Below, one piece after another: positions 1-11,406 of a DNA stretch of 29,392 nt (positions within the stretch are counted from its first letter, which is position 1; each line of letters starts with the position of its first letter). The position numbers and the translations under genes are program-made. The notes below the pieces were generated by a model. That model worked only from the letters and a program-made list of their open reading frames with translations, was not told where the DNA came from and did not search any database. The DNA lies in assembly GCA_018398765.1 (NCBI GenBank), contig JAHBMJ010001498.1, forward strand, positions 1 to 29,392. The letters are read 5' to 3'. Origin of the DNA: Chromera velia. Taxonomy: Eukaryota > Sar > Chromeraceae.

Positions 1-198
1 TTTGGTGACATTGGCGGTAAGAATATCCAAGTCAGAGGGGCTAGGGCTTTGATCAGACGAGTCTTTCGAGATGAAACGACCGTCAGCCCCACGAGGTTGG
101 TCTTCGTCCGAAGTTGGCATCAGAGAGGGAAAGAGACACTCTGATGGAGACCAACAGACCCTGAGGAGGAGAAGGAGGAAAGAACCAACTGCTACCAT
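1..198 (-). CDS. Partial 5' end of an unrecognised gene, runs off the left edge
   Basis: A minus-strand frame stays open from an ATG at 198-196 to the first base of the window, 66 codons. The first residues (MVAVGSFLLLLLRVC) look like a short signal peptide or anchor. A second in-frame ATG at 120-118 would instead give a hydrophilic start, rich in Ser, Asp and Pro, with the string RGADGRFISKD. An in-frame stop lies just upstream of the first ATG. No domain can be seen in so short a piece. It could be a chance frame; a GC-rich block about 220 bases upstream resembles the blocks in front of other genes here, which favours a real gene slightly. Confidence 0.35.
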   Translation of the reverse strand, partial: MVAVGSFLLLLLRVCWSPSECLFPSLMPTSDEDQPRGADGRFISKDSSDQSPSPSDLDILTANVTK

Positions 199-355
199 GT
201 AATGAACTAGAGAGTCCAGTCAAGGACAGTCCAGTTAATCTTATGGTTCTCTATACAGGAATAATACTGTATGACTTCTGTCCGGCTTCTGCTCTCATCT
301 ATTGAGAGTTGCTTTATCAAATCACTCGAAGTATTGCGCGAATCAACTTCACAAC

Positions 356-409
356 ATGGATCAATACATGCATGCTCTCCGTATGGATCAATACATGCAT
401 GCTCTCCGT
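356..409. repeat. Two-copy 27-bp tandem duplication
   Basis: The 27 bases at 356-382 are repeated exactly at 383-409. Each copy carries the palindromic core CATGCATG. This is a perfect, and so probably recent, duplication in noncoding DNA. Confidence 0.9.
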
Positions 410-417
410 AATGCTTC

Positions 418-502
418 CAGCCGCGCTGCCCCGATAAGCAACGCCGCGGCTCGGGACCGGCCGAGTCGGGCCGACCACTGCACGCCCGCCGCCGCCTCTC
501 TA
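418..502. promoter_or_regulatory. GC-rich, CpG-dense block
   Basis: This short block is dense in CG, GGCC and CCGG words and is flanked by AT-rich DNA. It lies about 220 bases upstream of the ATG at 198 (minus strand), a placement like that of the blocks at 4797-4925 and 27454-27605. A role in promoter function is an inference from position and composition only. Confidence 0.3.
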
Positions 503-896
503 TAAGTGGCTGATTACACTATAGACTATACTATTCATTATACTATAGTAGTATAGATGTTCATTTAAATAACAAGATTATTATACATTTATATAAATTA
601 TATATTTTAAAAATAACGTGGATTCGTCGTGGAACCAATCAATCAATCATCAATTAACCATTTGGTGCAAGCCAATACCTGGCAGTGGAACGCAGAGATT
701 CCCGGAACATAAAATCCTATCTTATCCTATCCTATTGTACTATAATTCTCTAGATAATTCTTCCACTCCGATTATGATCGAGGTCTACGACACTGGCTAA
801 CAAGCGTGCTCAGCTGGTGTAATTGTTTACCAGATTGCACTGCCAGTGCATGCATGGGGGTTTAATAATAATACAGGGAATTAGACTGGGCTTGCT

Positions 897-3800
897 CTAA
901 ATTTCAAACGCGCTCGGTGGCAGTCCTGCCGAGGCTGTTTGAACTGTTCTATCAATCGCTCTGAGAAAATCTCTGGACAGTCTCTCTCCAGAGAAATACC
1001 CCGTTTGTTGCCTCGCAATCGTCAGAACGTCGTGGGCCTGCGCCCGAACCTTCGGGTCGAGTGCCAGCCTCACAGCCAACGCAGCGTATCTGGTGCCGTC
1101 TGACGACACAAGCTCCCCCAGCTGCATTCGTCTTAGCAGCGCTGCTGTGCAGCGTGAGACGGGGCTGGAGAGCTCGACAGTCAGCACAGGCACGCCCATG
1201 CCAATAGCGTCGTGTGCCTCTTGACACTGGTTGAATGGCCAGGTGTCGAGAAAGAGGTCCACCTCTCTGCACACACACAGAACACAAACCCTCGATCGTC
1301 ATTTGACATGCACATGGAGAACATCAATGCATCTAACTTGGGACAGCGAACTCTGTCTGGTACACTCGGACGGAAGCACGGGTGGAGGAGCCATTCAAGA
1401 GGACATGGGAGAGGCAATCTATGGACTGACGCAGGCACAAACAAACTAGGATAGAGAAAAAAAAAGCCAGGATCGGAACGAAGTGAGAGGAAGAGTGACA
1501 GAAGAGAGAAAGAAAGCCGAAAGAAAAAAAAAGGAAAAGGGAAAAAGAACAGAGAGAGACCTTGGATGGAATTCAAAGAACCAACAGTGAAGGGGGTGGA
1601 CGGGAGGAAAAGCGCGGGATGGAGCAGCGAGCAAGCGTTCCAGCGATGGAGCCGATCGAGGAGATTTGAAGACAGTGACGCGCTTGTGATTTCTCACTTC
1701 TTCCTTTTAATTTTTTTTTTGGTTTTCGTCCTTCTACGAACATCATGATTAAGTGACTGGAGTGACTTGCACCTCTAGAGAGGCTGACTCAGTGACTCGC
1801 TAGCTGACTGACTTACTGACGGCCGGATAAATTGGCTGATTGCTTGACTCACTTACTCATTCACTGACTGACTTGTATCTCGCCAGATGCTGGGGTCCCG
1901 AGGTAACTGGCGCTTTGAGAATGCGGGATGCGGGAACGTCAAGAGACGCAAAGGCATCCAGAATGTTTCGAGACGCTACAGGGTTGTAGTCACTCAACCA
2001 GAGGACTGAATTGGGGAGACGTTGGAGGACCTGCGCCCATACTTTGACAACGTCGGGTGTTATTCTGTTCGGAGGACCGAAAGCCGCAAGGACGATTGAG
2101 TCCTCTGTCGGTTCGGGAAGACCGAACGAGGCACGACGAGTGGCACGGTCTTCAGGAGAGACCGCTACTTGTGCGATCAATGCCCCGGAGGGAAAATACC
2201 CTGATTTCAATCGAATGATTTTCTCATCATACTCACGATCTAAATCCTCAGGAATGACTCCCCTGTCTGCAATAATGTAATCCAACAGAGGCGTTCCATA
2301 CCGTGAGGCTCCCGATGCTTTCCCTCCCCCCCCCTCCCCTTGTTGATCACTTCTTACTGCTCTGCCCATCGTAATCGGATAACGGAACCACCCGATTTGC
2401 ACAGGAGAAACCCGGGCAGCCAGAATGGCCGATCTTTGGGGTTCTCCCAGAAGCCCGTCAACATCTATCAGGACGTCAGGAGCGACACTGCGAATTTTCA
2501 AAACAGCATCAACGTCCACGAGAGACGAGACATCGTAAATCTCATCAAACTGCGACCGCATCGCAGGAGTCAAGGCGTCAAGCCCGATGTGATTCGGAGA
2601 GAAGTGGGGTCGCTCATACGAAAAGAGCAACAGCTCGGCATGGGTCCGATTGAAGTGAGAGAGAAAATCCCAAACAGAGACCCCAACACGGGATGAACGA
2701 ATGCTGCTGGAGAAGAAACCTATTCGTATCTTCCCCTTCCGATGCCCCCCTATTCCCCCCCCAGGTTGGAACGGCTGCTTCATACCCTCCGTCTGAAAGT
2801 TCAGGTACGGAGCGTACAAACGAGCACCCTTACTGAGACTTCGTGCAGATGCGCAGGAATTCAGGAGCACTGCAGGGTCAACCCTCTGCCCCTGCATCAT
2901 GCGTAAATAAATTTTGTGCATCACCCCTGACATATTCTCCCACGCCGCTGTTTCCATCATCATACGCTGCACGAGTTCCAGGTGCGGTCCTGTCGGTGGC
3001 CCTTGAGCAAGGGCGTTTTCTGCTGCTTTTTCGAGACGGCGGAAATGTCCCCGACTTCGAAAAAAAGACGCAGCGAAACTCAACACACGCGGACACCAAG
3101 GACGTTGACGCAAAGCAGACTCCACCAGTTGCAACACCTCTCCATCCCTTCCCTTTGCACTCAAAAGAATCGCAAGATTCAGCAATGCATCTGCATCGTT
3201 CGGATCCGCATCTAAGGCTCTTTCCATAATCTCAATACTGCTCTCTGGGAGGTTCAACTTCACCCGACGTAGACCTTCTGCCACCAAGACTTGGGACAGA
3301 GTTGGGAAATCCCCCGAAAAAAGAGTTTCTTCCTCTTCACTCTCGATGGGAATGTGCTGGTGATGTTGCCAGAGAAAAGCGTGCTGCTGCTGCCGCAACT
3401 GCTGCTGAGCAGTACCCTCCACATCTACCCCACTCAGGCACGCCGATTCCCGCGCACTCCCCAACACCCCCGTCAAAGTGCTGTAGTGAGCCATAGCACC
3501 AGCGATCTGAATGAAAGTGTCTGCACGCACCCATACATAAAACCAATTTGCGAAAGAATGTTGAATGGGAGCGGGATAGAAGAAGATAAAGAAGGCATGC
3601 GAACACGACACCGTCATGAGACGTCACCATGCAAACTGCTCTTCCTCCTCTCTCGAATGATTCACCGGAAGAGCGGCCCAGTCGGAAGGTTTGAAGGAGC
3701 AAGGCGACCCAGCCAAGCAAGCAAAGCCATCATGAAAGAGAACAGAGGGACGAAGCCGGCAGCCGCAGCAAATCCATGCACCGGTGCAGGCCGACGTCGA

Positions 3801-4498
3801 ACGGATGAACTATTCGTTCCTTCCCTCCCAAGCAGACGTTCGCAGGCACTCAGACGGACTCAGTGACAAGGCAGAGAAAGAAAGATACAAAACCACAGTC
3901 GACAGCTACTCAGAGAGAGTCAATCCACAGGGGCGCAGGAGCACAACTGTGCATGGAGACAGACACAGATCCCGAGCTGGAGACAGAAAGAGAGCGGAGG
4001 GAGACGGCAAGTAAAAACAGGGCGCGAAGAAAACCAGTTCGACGTTCCATCAGCTCCTGCCGGGCAGCATGGAGTCAAACTAGAAAGGCCAAAGCAGAGA
4101 CAGCTGACAACGCACAAACATGCACCTGACCACGGGCCTGCAGCGCAGCTGACAGACCGACCGACCGACCGACCGTTCAGATCCGAACCTCCAGTTGCCC
4201 CCTCCAGGATCAGAGATCCGACCTCAAAGGCGGTCAGAATTTGATAGTGCTGTTTCCTGAAAGCCTTTTCTGCTTCGCATCTTTTCTCGGGGGTGAGCAT
4301 TACCTTGATCCAGTTGAGATACTTTTCTTCGAACACATCCCCGGCAGGAAGCTCGGGCTCGTTCTGATCCCAGTAGGTGAACACAGCCTGGATTTCCGAC
4401 TTGACCGTCGGCAGAACAAAGCAGGCCAAAAAAGACAGAACAAGGAACCTCAATGCAAAGAATAAGGCTCCTTGTGCGTGCGGATCGGTCGCTCTCAT
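897..4498 (-). CDS. GT41 (OGT/SPY-family) glycosyltransferase-like protein with TPR region, active-site motifs degenerate
   Basis: The proposed exons are 4498-4189, 3520-1873 and 1266-897, giving 775 aa; phases close as 1-1 and 2-2. Exon 1 starts MRATDPHAQG, followed by a hydrophobic stretch and a possible cleavage after VKS, so it may be a signal peptide. Residues about 175-275 hold weak TPR repeats. The GT41 domain starts at GKIRIGFFSSS (about 366) and runs to the end. It includes DYIIAD, a stretch like ITPDVVKVWAQVLQRLPNSV, and after the last intron VDLFLDTWPF and AIGMGVPVLT. GT41 enzymes add GlcNAc or fucose to Ser/Thr of nucleocytoplasmic proteins. Here several donor-site residues are changed (see findings), so it may be inactive or use another donor. 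The exon-1 link is the weakest part: a donor 15 bases further on (exon end 4174) also fits, and translation could instead begin at the ATG 3494-3492 in exon 2. Upstream UTR exons are not excluded. Confidence 0.8.
1267..1872 (-). other. Intron 2 of the GT41-like gene
   Basis: The donor reads AA|GTCAGT and the acceptor TGTGTGTGTGCAG|A. Joining them restores a Lys codon. The joined stretch then aligns without a gap to the OGT segment just before the LDT/LDP motif. The intron contains A-rich tracts on the plus strand and no supported gene. Confidence 0.8.
3521..4188 (-). other. Probable intron 1 of the GT41-like gene
   Basis: This interval lies between the leader exon and the TPR exon. The acceptor TGCGTGCAG|AC and the donor GGAG|GTTCGG are both phase 1. 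The donor is weak; the alternative AACG|GTCGGT is also phase 1. No other gene is supported here. Confidence 0.5.
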
Positions 4499-6055
4499 GG
4501 CGAACACAGAGAAGCCGCAAGTGGAATACTGGTGAACGGGGCAACACGTCGAAACAACGTATTGCAAGCAACACACCAACTCGATCCGTCTTTCAGGAGA
4601 TGCACAGAAACAATACGGCTTCCTGGAGCGGTACTTTCCAGGAACGTTGCTTCAGGACGTGTATGCAGAGAAACTCGAGTGTCACGTGAGTGTCACGAAC
4701 TTCAGGAATCCCGAAGAATTATCGATGGGATATCATTGATCATCCCGGGTGGCTCGGGTATTGGGCAGCTCGATCTTCAATGATCTTCAGTGGCCTGGCC
4801 GGATGCGTGACGTTTGTACGCGTGCAGAGCGGCCCCGCGGTCCCCATGCATGCATCGCCTCGGCCGGCAGTCTGCCCATGCAGGGGCGCCCGAAGGGCGT
4901 TCCTCGGCGCGCCGCGAGGGAATTAAAGTTTTCTCGTGTCCACGCCACGCCGCAGGGCGACTATAAGCAACATGCATGCAATGCAACACTAAAAATCATT
5001 ATCACAAAAAAACTATAAGCTGCAAGGTTATCTGTAAAAACCCGGCAGCGAACCATTCACAGTAAGGAAACTAATCTTTTTTTTTAAGGCTCGAAGTTAG
5101 TAGACAAAAGAAATGAAACCACTACAAAAAAATTTAAAAAAATAAAGTCTGGTATAGTTTTAAAATTTTTGTTGTTATCTGTTATATAAAAATCCTTAGA
5201 AAAATCTTATCAGCGGTGATCAACGAGTCTTCCTGAGTCATTTTTTCGTTTTTGAGTCGGAAACTTTTTTGAGTGAGTCCTAGCCCAAGTCCCTAACACA
5301 AACTCTGGACTAGACTCTAGAGAATCCATGAGAATTTTGATTGCTTCTACTAGCTTCTACTAGCCTTCTAGGCGCACGTCGGACATTCAGCATTAGAACG
5401 GGAAATCAATCCTCCGTATATACAGACATAAATGTATATAAATATTATTTTATATTTTATCGTAACCCCCCTCCAAAGCCCCTCACTACCCTCCTACCAG
5501 TATGACATGCTAACGTACACAATTTCTTTTTTTCCTTTTTTCCCCCCAGTATTTGAACTGTACGTCCAACACGTACATAGACATACATTGGTCTCAATCC
5601 GTTTTACAATCGCATTGCTAGTCGCATTGCCTCCTTTAAAACCTTCTGAATTTAATAGTCGACCCTTGTCTCGGTAGTCGTCTGTAGAAGAAAGCGAATT
5701 CACCACCACCCATTCCTAATTTCACACCACCAATTCATCGATCAAACAGATCGGACCACCCAGGCGAGATCGAAGCGAGGATCGAAACAATAGAGAGAGA
5801 AGAAGCTGTGGTAAAACAGCTTCAGCAGCAACTTAATTTGTCTCACTCACTGACTAGCTCACTGAGGCCTTCTTTGACAGGCAGCAACAGAAATCCTGGC
5901 CCACCCGAGTGCTGACTCCACCCTGTCTTGTCTTCTGGGTGTCGGAAACCCAATAGAAAAAAGTGTCGGGGACCCACTCATTCACTCATGCATGCAGAAT
6001 CGTGCAGCAGCCATGCATGTGAATTGACGGATTACGACGTGTTAAAAAAGCTCCT
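4499..6055. other. Intergenic spacer between the GT41-like and RING genes
   Basis: No gene is seen in this 1.56-kb spacer. It contains the presumed promoter of the GT41-like gene, a GC-rich block (about 4797-4925), two TGCATGCA octamers (4847, 4973) and then AT-rich DNA to about 5480. A third octamer lies at 5989. The right part is 3' flank of the RING gene. Confidence 0.6.
4797..4925. promoter_or_regulatory. GC-rich, CpG-dense block upstream of the GT41-like gene
   Basis: The block contains GGCCGG, CCCCGCGG, TCGGCCGG and GGCGCGCCGCG, plus a TGCATGCA octamer at 4847. It ends about 300 bases upstream of the proposed ATG at 4498 and is bordered on the far side by AT-rich DNA. It is a candidate promoter or nucleosome-free region, by composition and position only. 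Confidence 0.35.
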
Positions 6056-8565
6056 TCATCTGCCACCCTGCAATTCACTCATCGTTCCCAAAACTCTTGT
6101 ATCTCTCATGCTGCCTCCTTTGTTGAAAATTGGAGCAGCTTCAATCGAGGGGTCTCTGTCTGTCTGTCTGTCTGTGAAAAAAGACGATATAGTCTGTCTG
6201 TCTGTCTGTCTGTCTGTCTGTGCTTTCTTATTACGCACGCCCTGTTGCAGAATGGTAAAAGACGAATAAATAATCAAGCTCAGATTTCCTTTGCAGAAAA
6301 TGCCGAGCAACCGAATTGAATTGATTCAGCTTAAATGATCGAACTCCCNCCCCCCTTACTCTCATCCTGTCTCGAGCCTGCACCAGGCACAACCAAAGGA
6401 GCCCGGTCAAGTCCGAGCTCATCATCGCAGTTCCGACAAACACCGGGTCTATCCATTGGGCTGCCCACCCAAACACCACAGCCAGGCAGGCAGGGGGCAT
6501 CACAACCCTTCTCAGCGTCTGAAAGTCCTGTAAACACCACCCCTGGCCGCACACACCACACAGGAGACCCATCAGCACCACAAGACCTAGTACCAACACT
6601 GACACAATAATCCACCACAGAACGAACAGAAATTCCTCGTTCAAACCGCTGCGAACACATTTACAGAAACCCCTCTCAGCCCCCCCCAATGTGAACCTAT
6701 AATCGTCCACAAAAAAGTCCCCATCCCCCCCTCTTATGCAGCTCAACCCCAACGGCGCTATCAAAGCCAACAACGCCCCGTATCGAGAAAAACCGCACCA
6801 GAAAAGGAAACGCAGACCCTGCCAGGGTGTCAGACTGCCGAACCCCACACACAGTTGACCTCCCATAGTGAAAAGGAAGCAGGTGAGCACTGTGAGGATC
6901 CCCAGCCACGTCATGGATCCCGGCCACTTGTGGCGATAGATCATCCCACTGAACGCAACGCAACAGGGGGGGGAACAGACGGAGAATCATGATGGAATTC
7001 TGTATGTTCATCCCCCCATTGTCTACTGCAACGGATTCAATCAATCAACTGCAAAAGGAAGGGTGATTCTTCTACGGGGATGGGATCAGGAGCGTGTCCC
7101 TCTTCTCTTTCAGCAGCTCCCCCCTCGCTGAGCAAGCTTTGTATTCCACATGAATGCGATTCAAAAGTCTGAAAAGTTCCCAATTGGGTCCTTTCATTAC
7201 CTTCGCTTGCCTCTCTTCCCTTTCCCCCCCCCCGTCGTGCTACCGTCCTCCTCTTCCTTCGGTCCTCCGCTGCTATGATCAGCTTATCCTCCCTTCTCTT
7301 TGACGGTCTGTCTGCCTGTTCTATCTGACCGGGCACATCAAGGAAGAGGAAGCGCGACAAAGAACAAACGATTCATTCTTTTTGGAAGCAAAAACACAGA
7401 CTGACTGACTCACTTGTAGTCACTCCGCTGAGCGCCGGGGCACGCATCCACGAATTCCGCAGGCGTGTGCTCCGGAAGGTAAAAATAAGCTTCCATCTTG
7501 AAGACCAGGTGGAGGGAGGAGGCAGCCAGAAGGGCAAGCTGGATTAGGGGGAGCAGAAAGAGTGAGACGAGAAAGAAGCTCCAGCAAATGTCTCGTGCAA
7601 CATGCCGTAGGCATTGGCACAAAGGGAAACAACAATAACACCTTCGCCTTGGGTGTCGTCGCCTGTGGAAGGCAGCCCAGCGGAGTCTCTGGTGTCCCGT
7701 CACCCTCTCCCTCCCTCCTGCGCCCCCTCTGCTCGGTGCTCCAGTGTGGCCGTCTGCAGCGACCTCGCATGACTTCGGCGTCCCTGGTTGGGAGTCTGCG
7801 CTTGCAAGGAAACTCCAGAATGCGTCATGGATCTGGGCGGTGCTCTCGTGCGCCGTTTGCCTGCATGCACGTCACACAGAGTCCGTCCGTCCATGCACAC
7901 ATGCATCGGAGGGGTAGTGGAAACAGTGGAGAAGGAAATCATCAGATCGACCAAGTTTGGGTGCGAGTAGATCGGGTATTCCTCCTGCGTCTGTGGTAGC
8001 AACCGAGAACACCAGGCGAGGCAGGATCACCAACAAAAGACAGAGAGAGACATTGGTTGTCTGTCTGTGTGTCAGTATAAAAGCACCACCGCACCCAACA
8101 GGGCGCATCCACTACCAAGACGCACCTGCACTGCGGACACGGAACCTGAGCGCCATGGGAACGCACTAGAAGCGCGAAGCATTGCTGCAAAAGGGACGGA
8201 CAGAGGGAGGGTCAGCACAGTTGGAAACAAAGGATGGATGGACAATCCAAGGTCGAAAGATTGTAATGGTACAAAGGGGCACTATTGCAAGAAGAGCTGC
8301 GGCTTTCTTCACACTCAGAAGCGAACAGACAACTTTCACATATCAACATCGCAGAGCGACCGAGTGCTTGAGGTAGCCCTCCCAGGGAAAGCAAAACGTG
8401 TTGACAGGGTGCATGCAGACACACCACACTGCATACCTCACAAAGGTGGTGCTTGCAGCTGAGGAGGATCGGTGCGTGTTTCCTTCGATTGTACTCATTC
8501 AGGCAGACACAGCATTCAGGTGCTGCGTTGTTCTCCAGGTCGATCTGTTTTTCCATTTCCATCAT
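6056..8565 (-). CDS. RING-finger (C3HC4) multi-pass membrane protein, putative E3 ubiquitin ligase
   Basis: The hand-built exons are 8565-8437, 8184-8116, 7990-7764, 7662-7414, 7307-7201, 7127-7076, 6948-6360 and 6163-6056, with all phases closing (509 aa). Exons 1 and 2 are firm. They join HHLCE to QCFALL and so complete a C3HC4 RING: C18, C21, C37, H39, C42, C45, C59, C62, ending CPQCR. Exon 4 has a hydrophobic segment (SFFLVSLFLLPLIQLALLA). Exon 7 has several more, including EEFLFVLWWIIVSVLVLGLV. RING domains of this type recruit E2 enzymes for ubiquitin transfer, so a membrane-anchored E3 is likely. Exons 3, 5 and 6 rest on weak splice sites. Exon 8 is uncertain because its acceptor lies in a TCTG microsatellite, and an unknown base (6349) lies in the last intron. 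Exons 1-4 and exon 7 could belong to two separate genes. I do not recognise the family. Confidence 0.6.
6151..6222. repeat. Interrupted (TCTG)n microsatellite
   Basis: Two runs of the tetranucleotide, 6151-6174 and 6192-6222, are separated by an A-rich spacer. The first run overlaps the proposed last-exon acceptor of the RING gene, so length changes there could shift splicing. Confidence 0.85.
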
Positions 8566-9348
8566 CCTTCTGTCCGCAGGATAGGACTAGAGGAACCACA
8601 CTCAAAGAAACCTTGAGTATTCCTTCAAAATGCACAAGTGAGAAGGTTTCTCTCCGCTTGCAGCACTCGAGCAATCAGTGCTGGCACGATTTCATCATTC
8701 AGAGACGGCGATCTTTACGTGAAAGCAAGCAACAGACAATTTGAGCTCGCCTTTGACAGCGCCTCAACACGCAGTCGACCGGTCACCTAGACAAGTTTTC
8801 TACGGCTGAGGAGAGAGTGAATGCATTCTTATGCTGGTGAACCTGCAGCGGTGGAAACCCTTGCACGTTGCATGAAACCTGAGATTCTCTACTGCATGGG
8901 ACAAATGTGCTGAATGGCCCCGGAAAGTTTTTTGGAGTCCGAGCTAAATGCAAAAAAGCGAAAACCCTTTTCTGAGCAACAGATGATCATGCATGCACAG
9001 CAACAGTTGGTCGGTCTGGTCTGTTCAGAATTAAATGTTCAGAACGTCGATGAACCTCGTTGATTGACCTTGGAGTCCGCGTCGACTGCCCATGCACGCC
9101 TCTCCGATCCGCTGCAGCTGTTTGAGTCTGTCAGAGTCTCAGGGCCGATCGACAACTCTTTGACGTTTTCGTCAAGACCCACCATTCACCATTGATATAT
9201 CTTTCTTTTCAGGCTTTCCCGACCTGAATCGTTGCGCACGAAGGAGCGACAGCGAGGCCTGTGCAGTTCCCTGTACTGAAGTCCGCTTGTAGTTCTGCTC
9301 ATTTCCAGGACGGCAGCTGATTAGGCAGTCGTTGAGTGATCCAGAAAC
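8566..9348. promoter_or_regulatory. Divergent promoter region between the RING gene and IFT56
   Basis: The two genes are transcribed away from each other across 783 bases. No gene is seen in the spacer. It contains a TGCATGCA octamer at 8990-8997 and a moderately GC-rich stretch near 9070-9120. No clear TATA box close to either ATG could be assigned. Confidence 0.4.
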
Positions 9349-11375
9349 ATGAACCGTCCCGGATCTGCCCTGACAAGGGGCAAGCCGCGAAAACCCCCTC
9401 CCGTCCCTTCTTCCGGTGTCAACGCCGCCCGAAAGGCCTCTCCTGAAGCCAAAAAGCCAGAATTAGAAGACTTCCTCCGTGTTCAGGACTATGCAGGTGC
9501 CACCACTCTTCTGAATTTTGAGTTCAAGGCCAGAGAGGAGAGACAGAATGCCTCTCTCTGGATGGCCTACTGTTGCTACCACAACGGAGACTACAAGCGA
9601 GCCCTCGACATCTACGACGAATTGATGCAACGGCTTCCACCAGAAGCGCAGAACGAGATTCGCGTCTTCAGGGGTTGTTGTCTCTACGCCCTGTGTGAAT
9701 ACAAGGAGGCAGAGGAGGAGGCGTTGAAGGCAGGCAACAGCCCTCAAGCCTCCTGGACTGCCCTCCAGACGCGTCTCCTCTTCCATGTATACCACAAGAT
9801 GGGGGACGAGAAGAACGAATCTCTGTATGAGAAGAGACTCACCAACAGCATTGAAGACGAGCTCTGTCTAGCTGCGAACAAGTATCTGAAAAATCAATTC
9901 AACCTCGCAGCAGATATCTACAAGCGTAAGCTGTTGGCAGATCACTCGCTTCTCGCTTTGAACGTGTATCTTGCTCTGTGTTGGTACAAGCTTGACGGGT
10001 ACGATGTTGCCCTAGAGTTGCTGAACCAATACCTCCACTCTCCTATGTTTGAGGGAAAGTTGAAGGAATCCATCACAGCCATCAACCTGAAGGCTTGTTG
10101 TAACTACCAGCTGTATAACGGAAAGGCAGCAGAGATGGAGATACGGGATCTGCAGAACCTGTCAAACTCCTCCAACCTCGCCATGGAGCACGACCTGCTC
10201 AGACACAACACGGCCGTGTTCAAAAACGGAGAGAGTGCCCTGCAGGTAAGTGCGTGTGGTTATGAATGAATTCACGCGCTGCCAAAGCATCACCGCCTTT
10301 CTGAATTGGATCGTTCTTCCTCCTCTGCCTCTTCTTCTTCTTCTTCTTCTTCTTCTTCTTCTTCTTTTCTTCTTCTTCTTCTTCTTCTTCTTCTTCCTCG
10401 TCTTCTCTGTAATGATGTGGACATGTGTGCGCATGCCTGTCAGTTTGCGTGTGACAGATACATCTTCACACCCGACTTCTTTTGTTTTTTGTCCTCCTCC
10501 ATGCTCCCCTGCACCTTTCGCCCTCGCTTTTGGATCTACAGAATGACTGCATGTCCTCAGACCAAAAGGATGGATGATTCCGTTCTCTTTTCTCCTGCAA
10601 GATGAAAGAAGGGTCGTGTCTTCATTTGATATTACGGTGGTGGTGTTGTGATGGAAGAATGGAGAATAAGATCTCTTTCCAACCATCGATCTCAAGCCTG
10701 CAGCACCTCCCATGGCTAATCGCATTCTCTCACTCTCTCTCTTTGTTTTGTGTGTGTGTGTGTGTGTGTGTGTTTATGGGTGTGTGTGTGTGTATGGGTG
10801 TGTGTGTGTGTGTGTGTGTGTGTTTGTGTGTCTTCAGGTCTTCCCTCCCCTGATGGACCTCCTCCCAGAGGCCCGCTTGAACCTGTTGAACTACCACATG
10901 AGGAACCAGAACGTGAAGGAGGCCCACCAGCTGGTAAAGGATCTGGAGGCCGTCTCCTCCCGAGAGATCATTCTGAAGGCCGTCGTCTTCGCAGCGTTCG
11001 GACAGGCTCAGGACCCACCTTCGACTGACCACCTCGAGCTTGCACAAAGGCTCTTCCAGCTCGTGGGCGCACACCCCAACGAGTGTGACACCATTCCGGG
11101 AAGGCAGTGCATGGCCTCCTGCTTCTTTCTGCTGAAACAATTCGAGGAGGTCAGTCGGTGAAATGAAAGAAAAAGGTCCCGCATAGAAGAGAAGATCATC
11201 GCACTGTCTGTCTGTATGGCTTCAGCAGAGGGATATTCCAATAGAAAGACGCCCGTCCCTTTCCCGCAATCGATTGGATTGGCAGGCGGTGCGATTCCCT
11301 CTCCCTTTCTCTTTCTCTTTCGCTCGCTCTCTCTCTCCTCTCTCTCCTCTCTCTCTCTCTCCTCNNNNNNNNNNN

Positions 11376-11406
<31 letters not shown>

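Larger units (their letters stand above)
199..896. other. Intergenic spacer with GC-rich block and AT-rich tract
   Basis: No gene is seen. The spacer holds a 27-bp perfect tandem duplication (356-409), a GC-rich block (about 418-502) and a very AT-rich, partly palindromic tract (about 505-620). A TGCATGCA octamer lies at 847-854, close to the 3' end of the GT41 gene. Confidence 0.6.

Noticed and set aside
10602-10836. Plus-strand frame with a Val/Cys run in IFT56 intron 1
   Set aside because: It translates the TG microsatellite. The IFT56 family is continuous across the splice from exon 1 to exon 2 without it.
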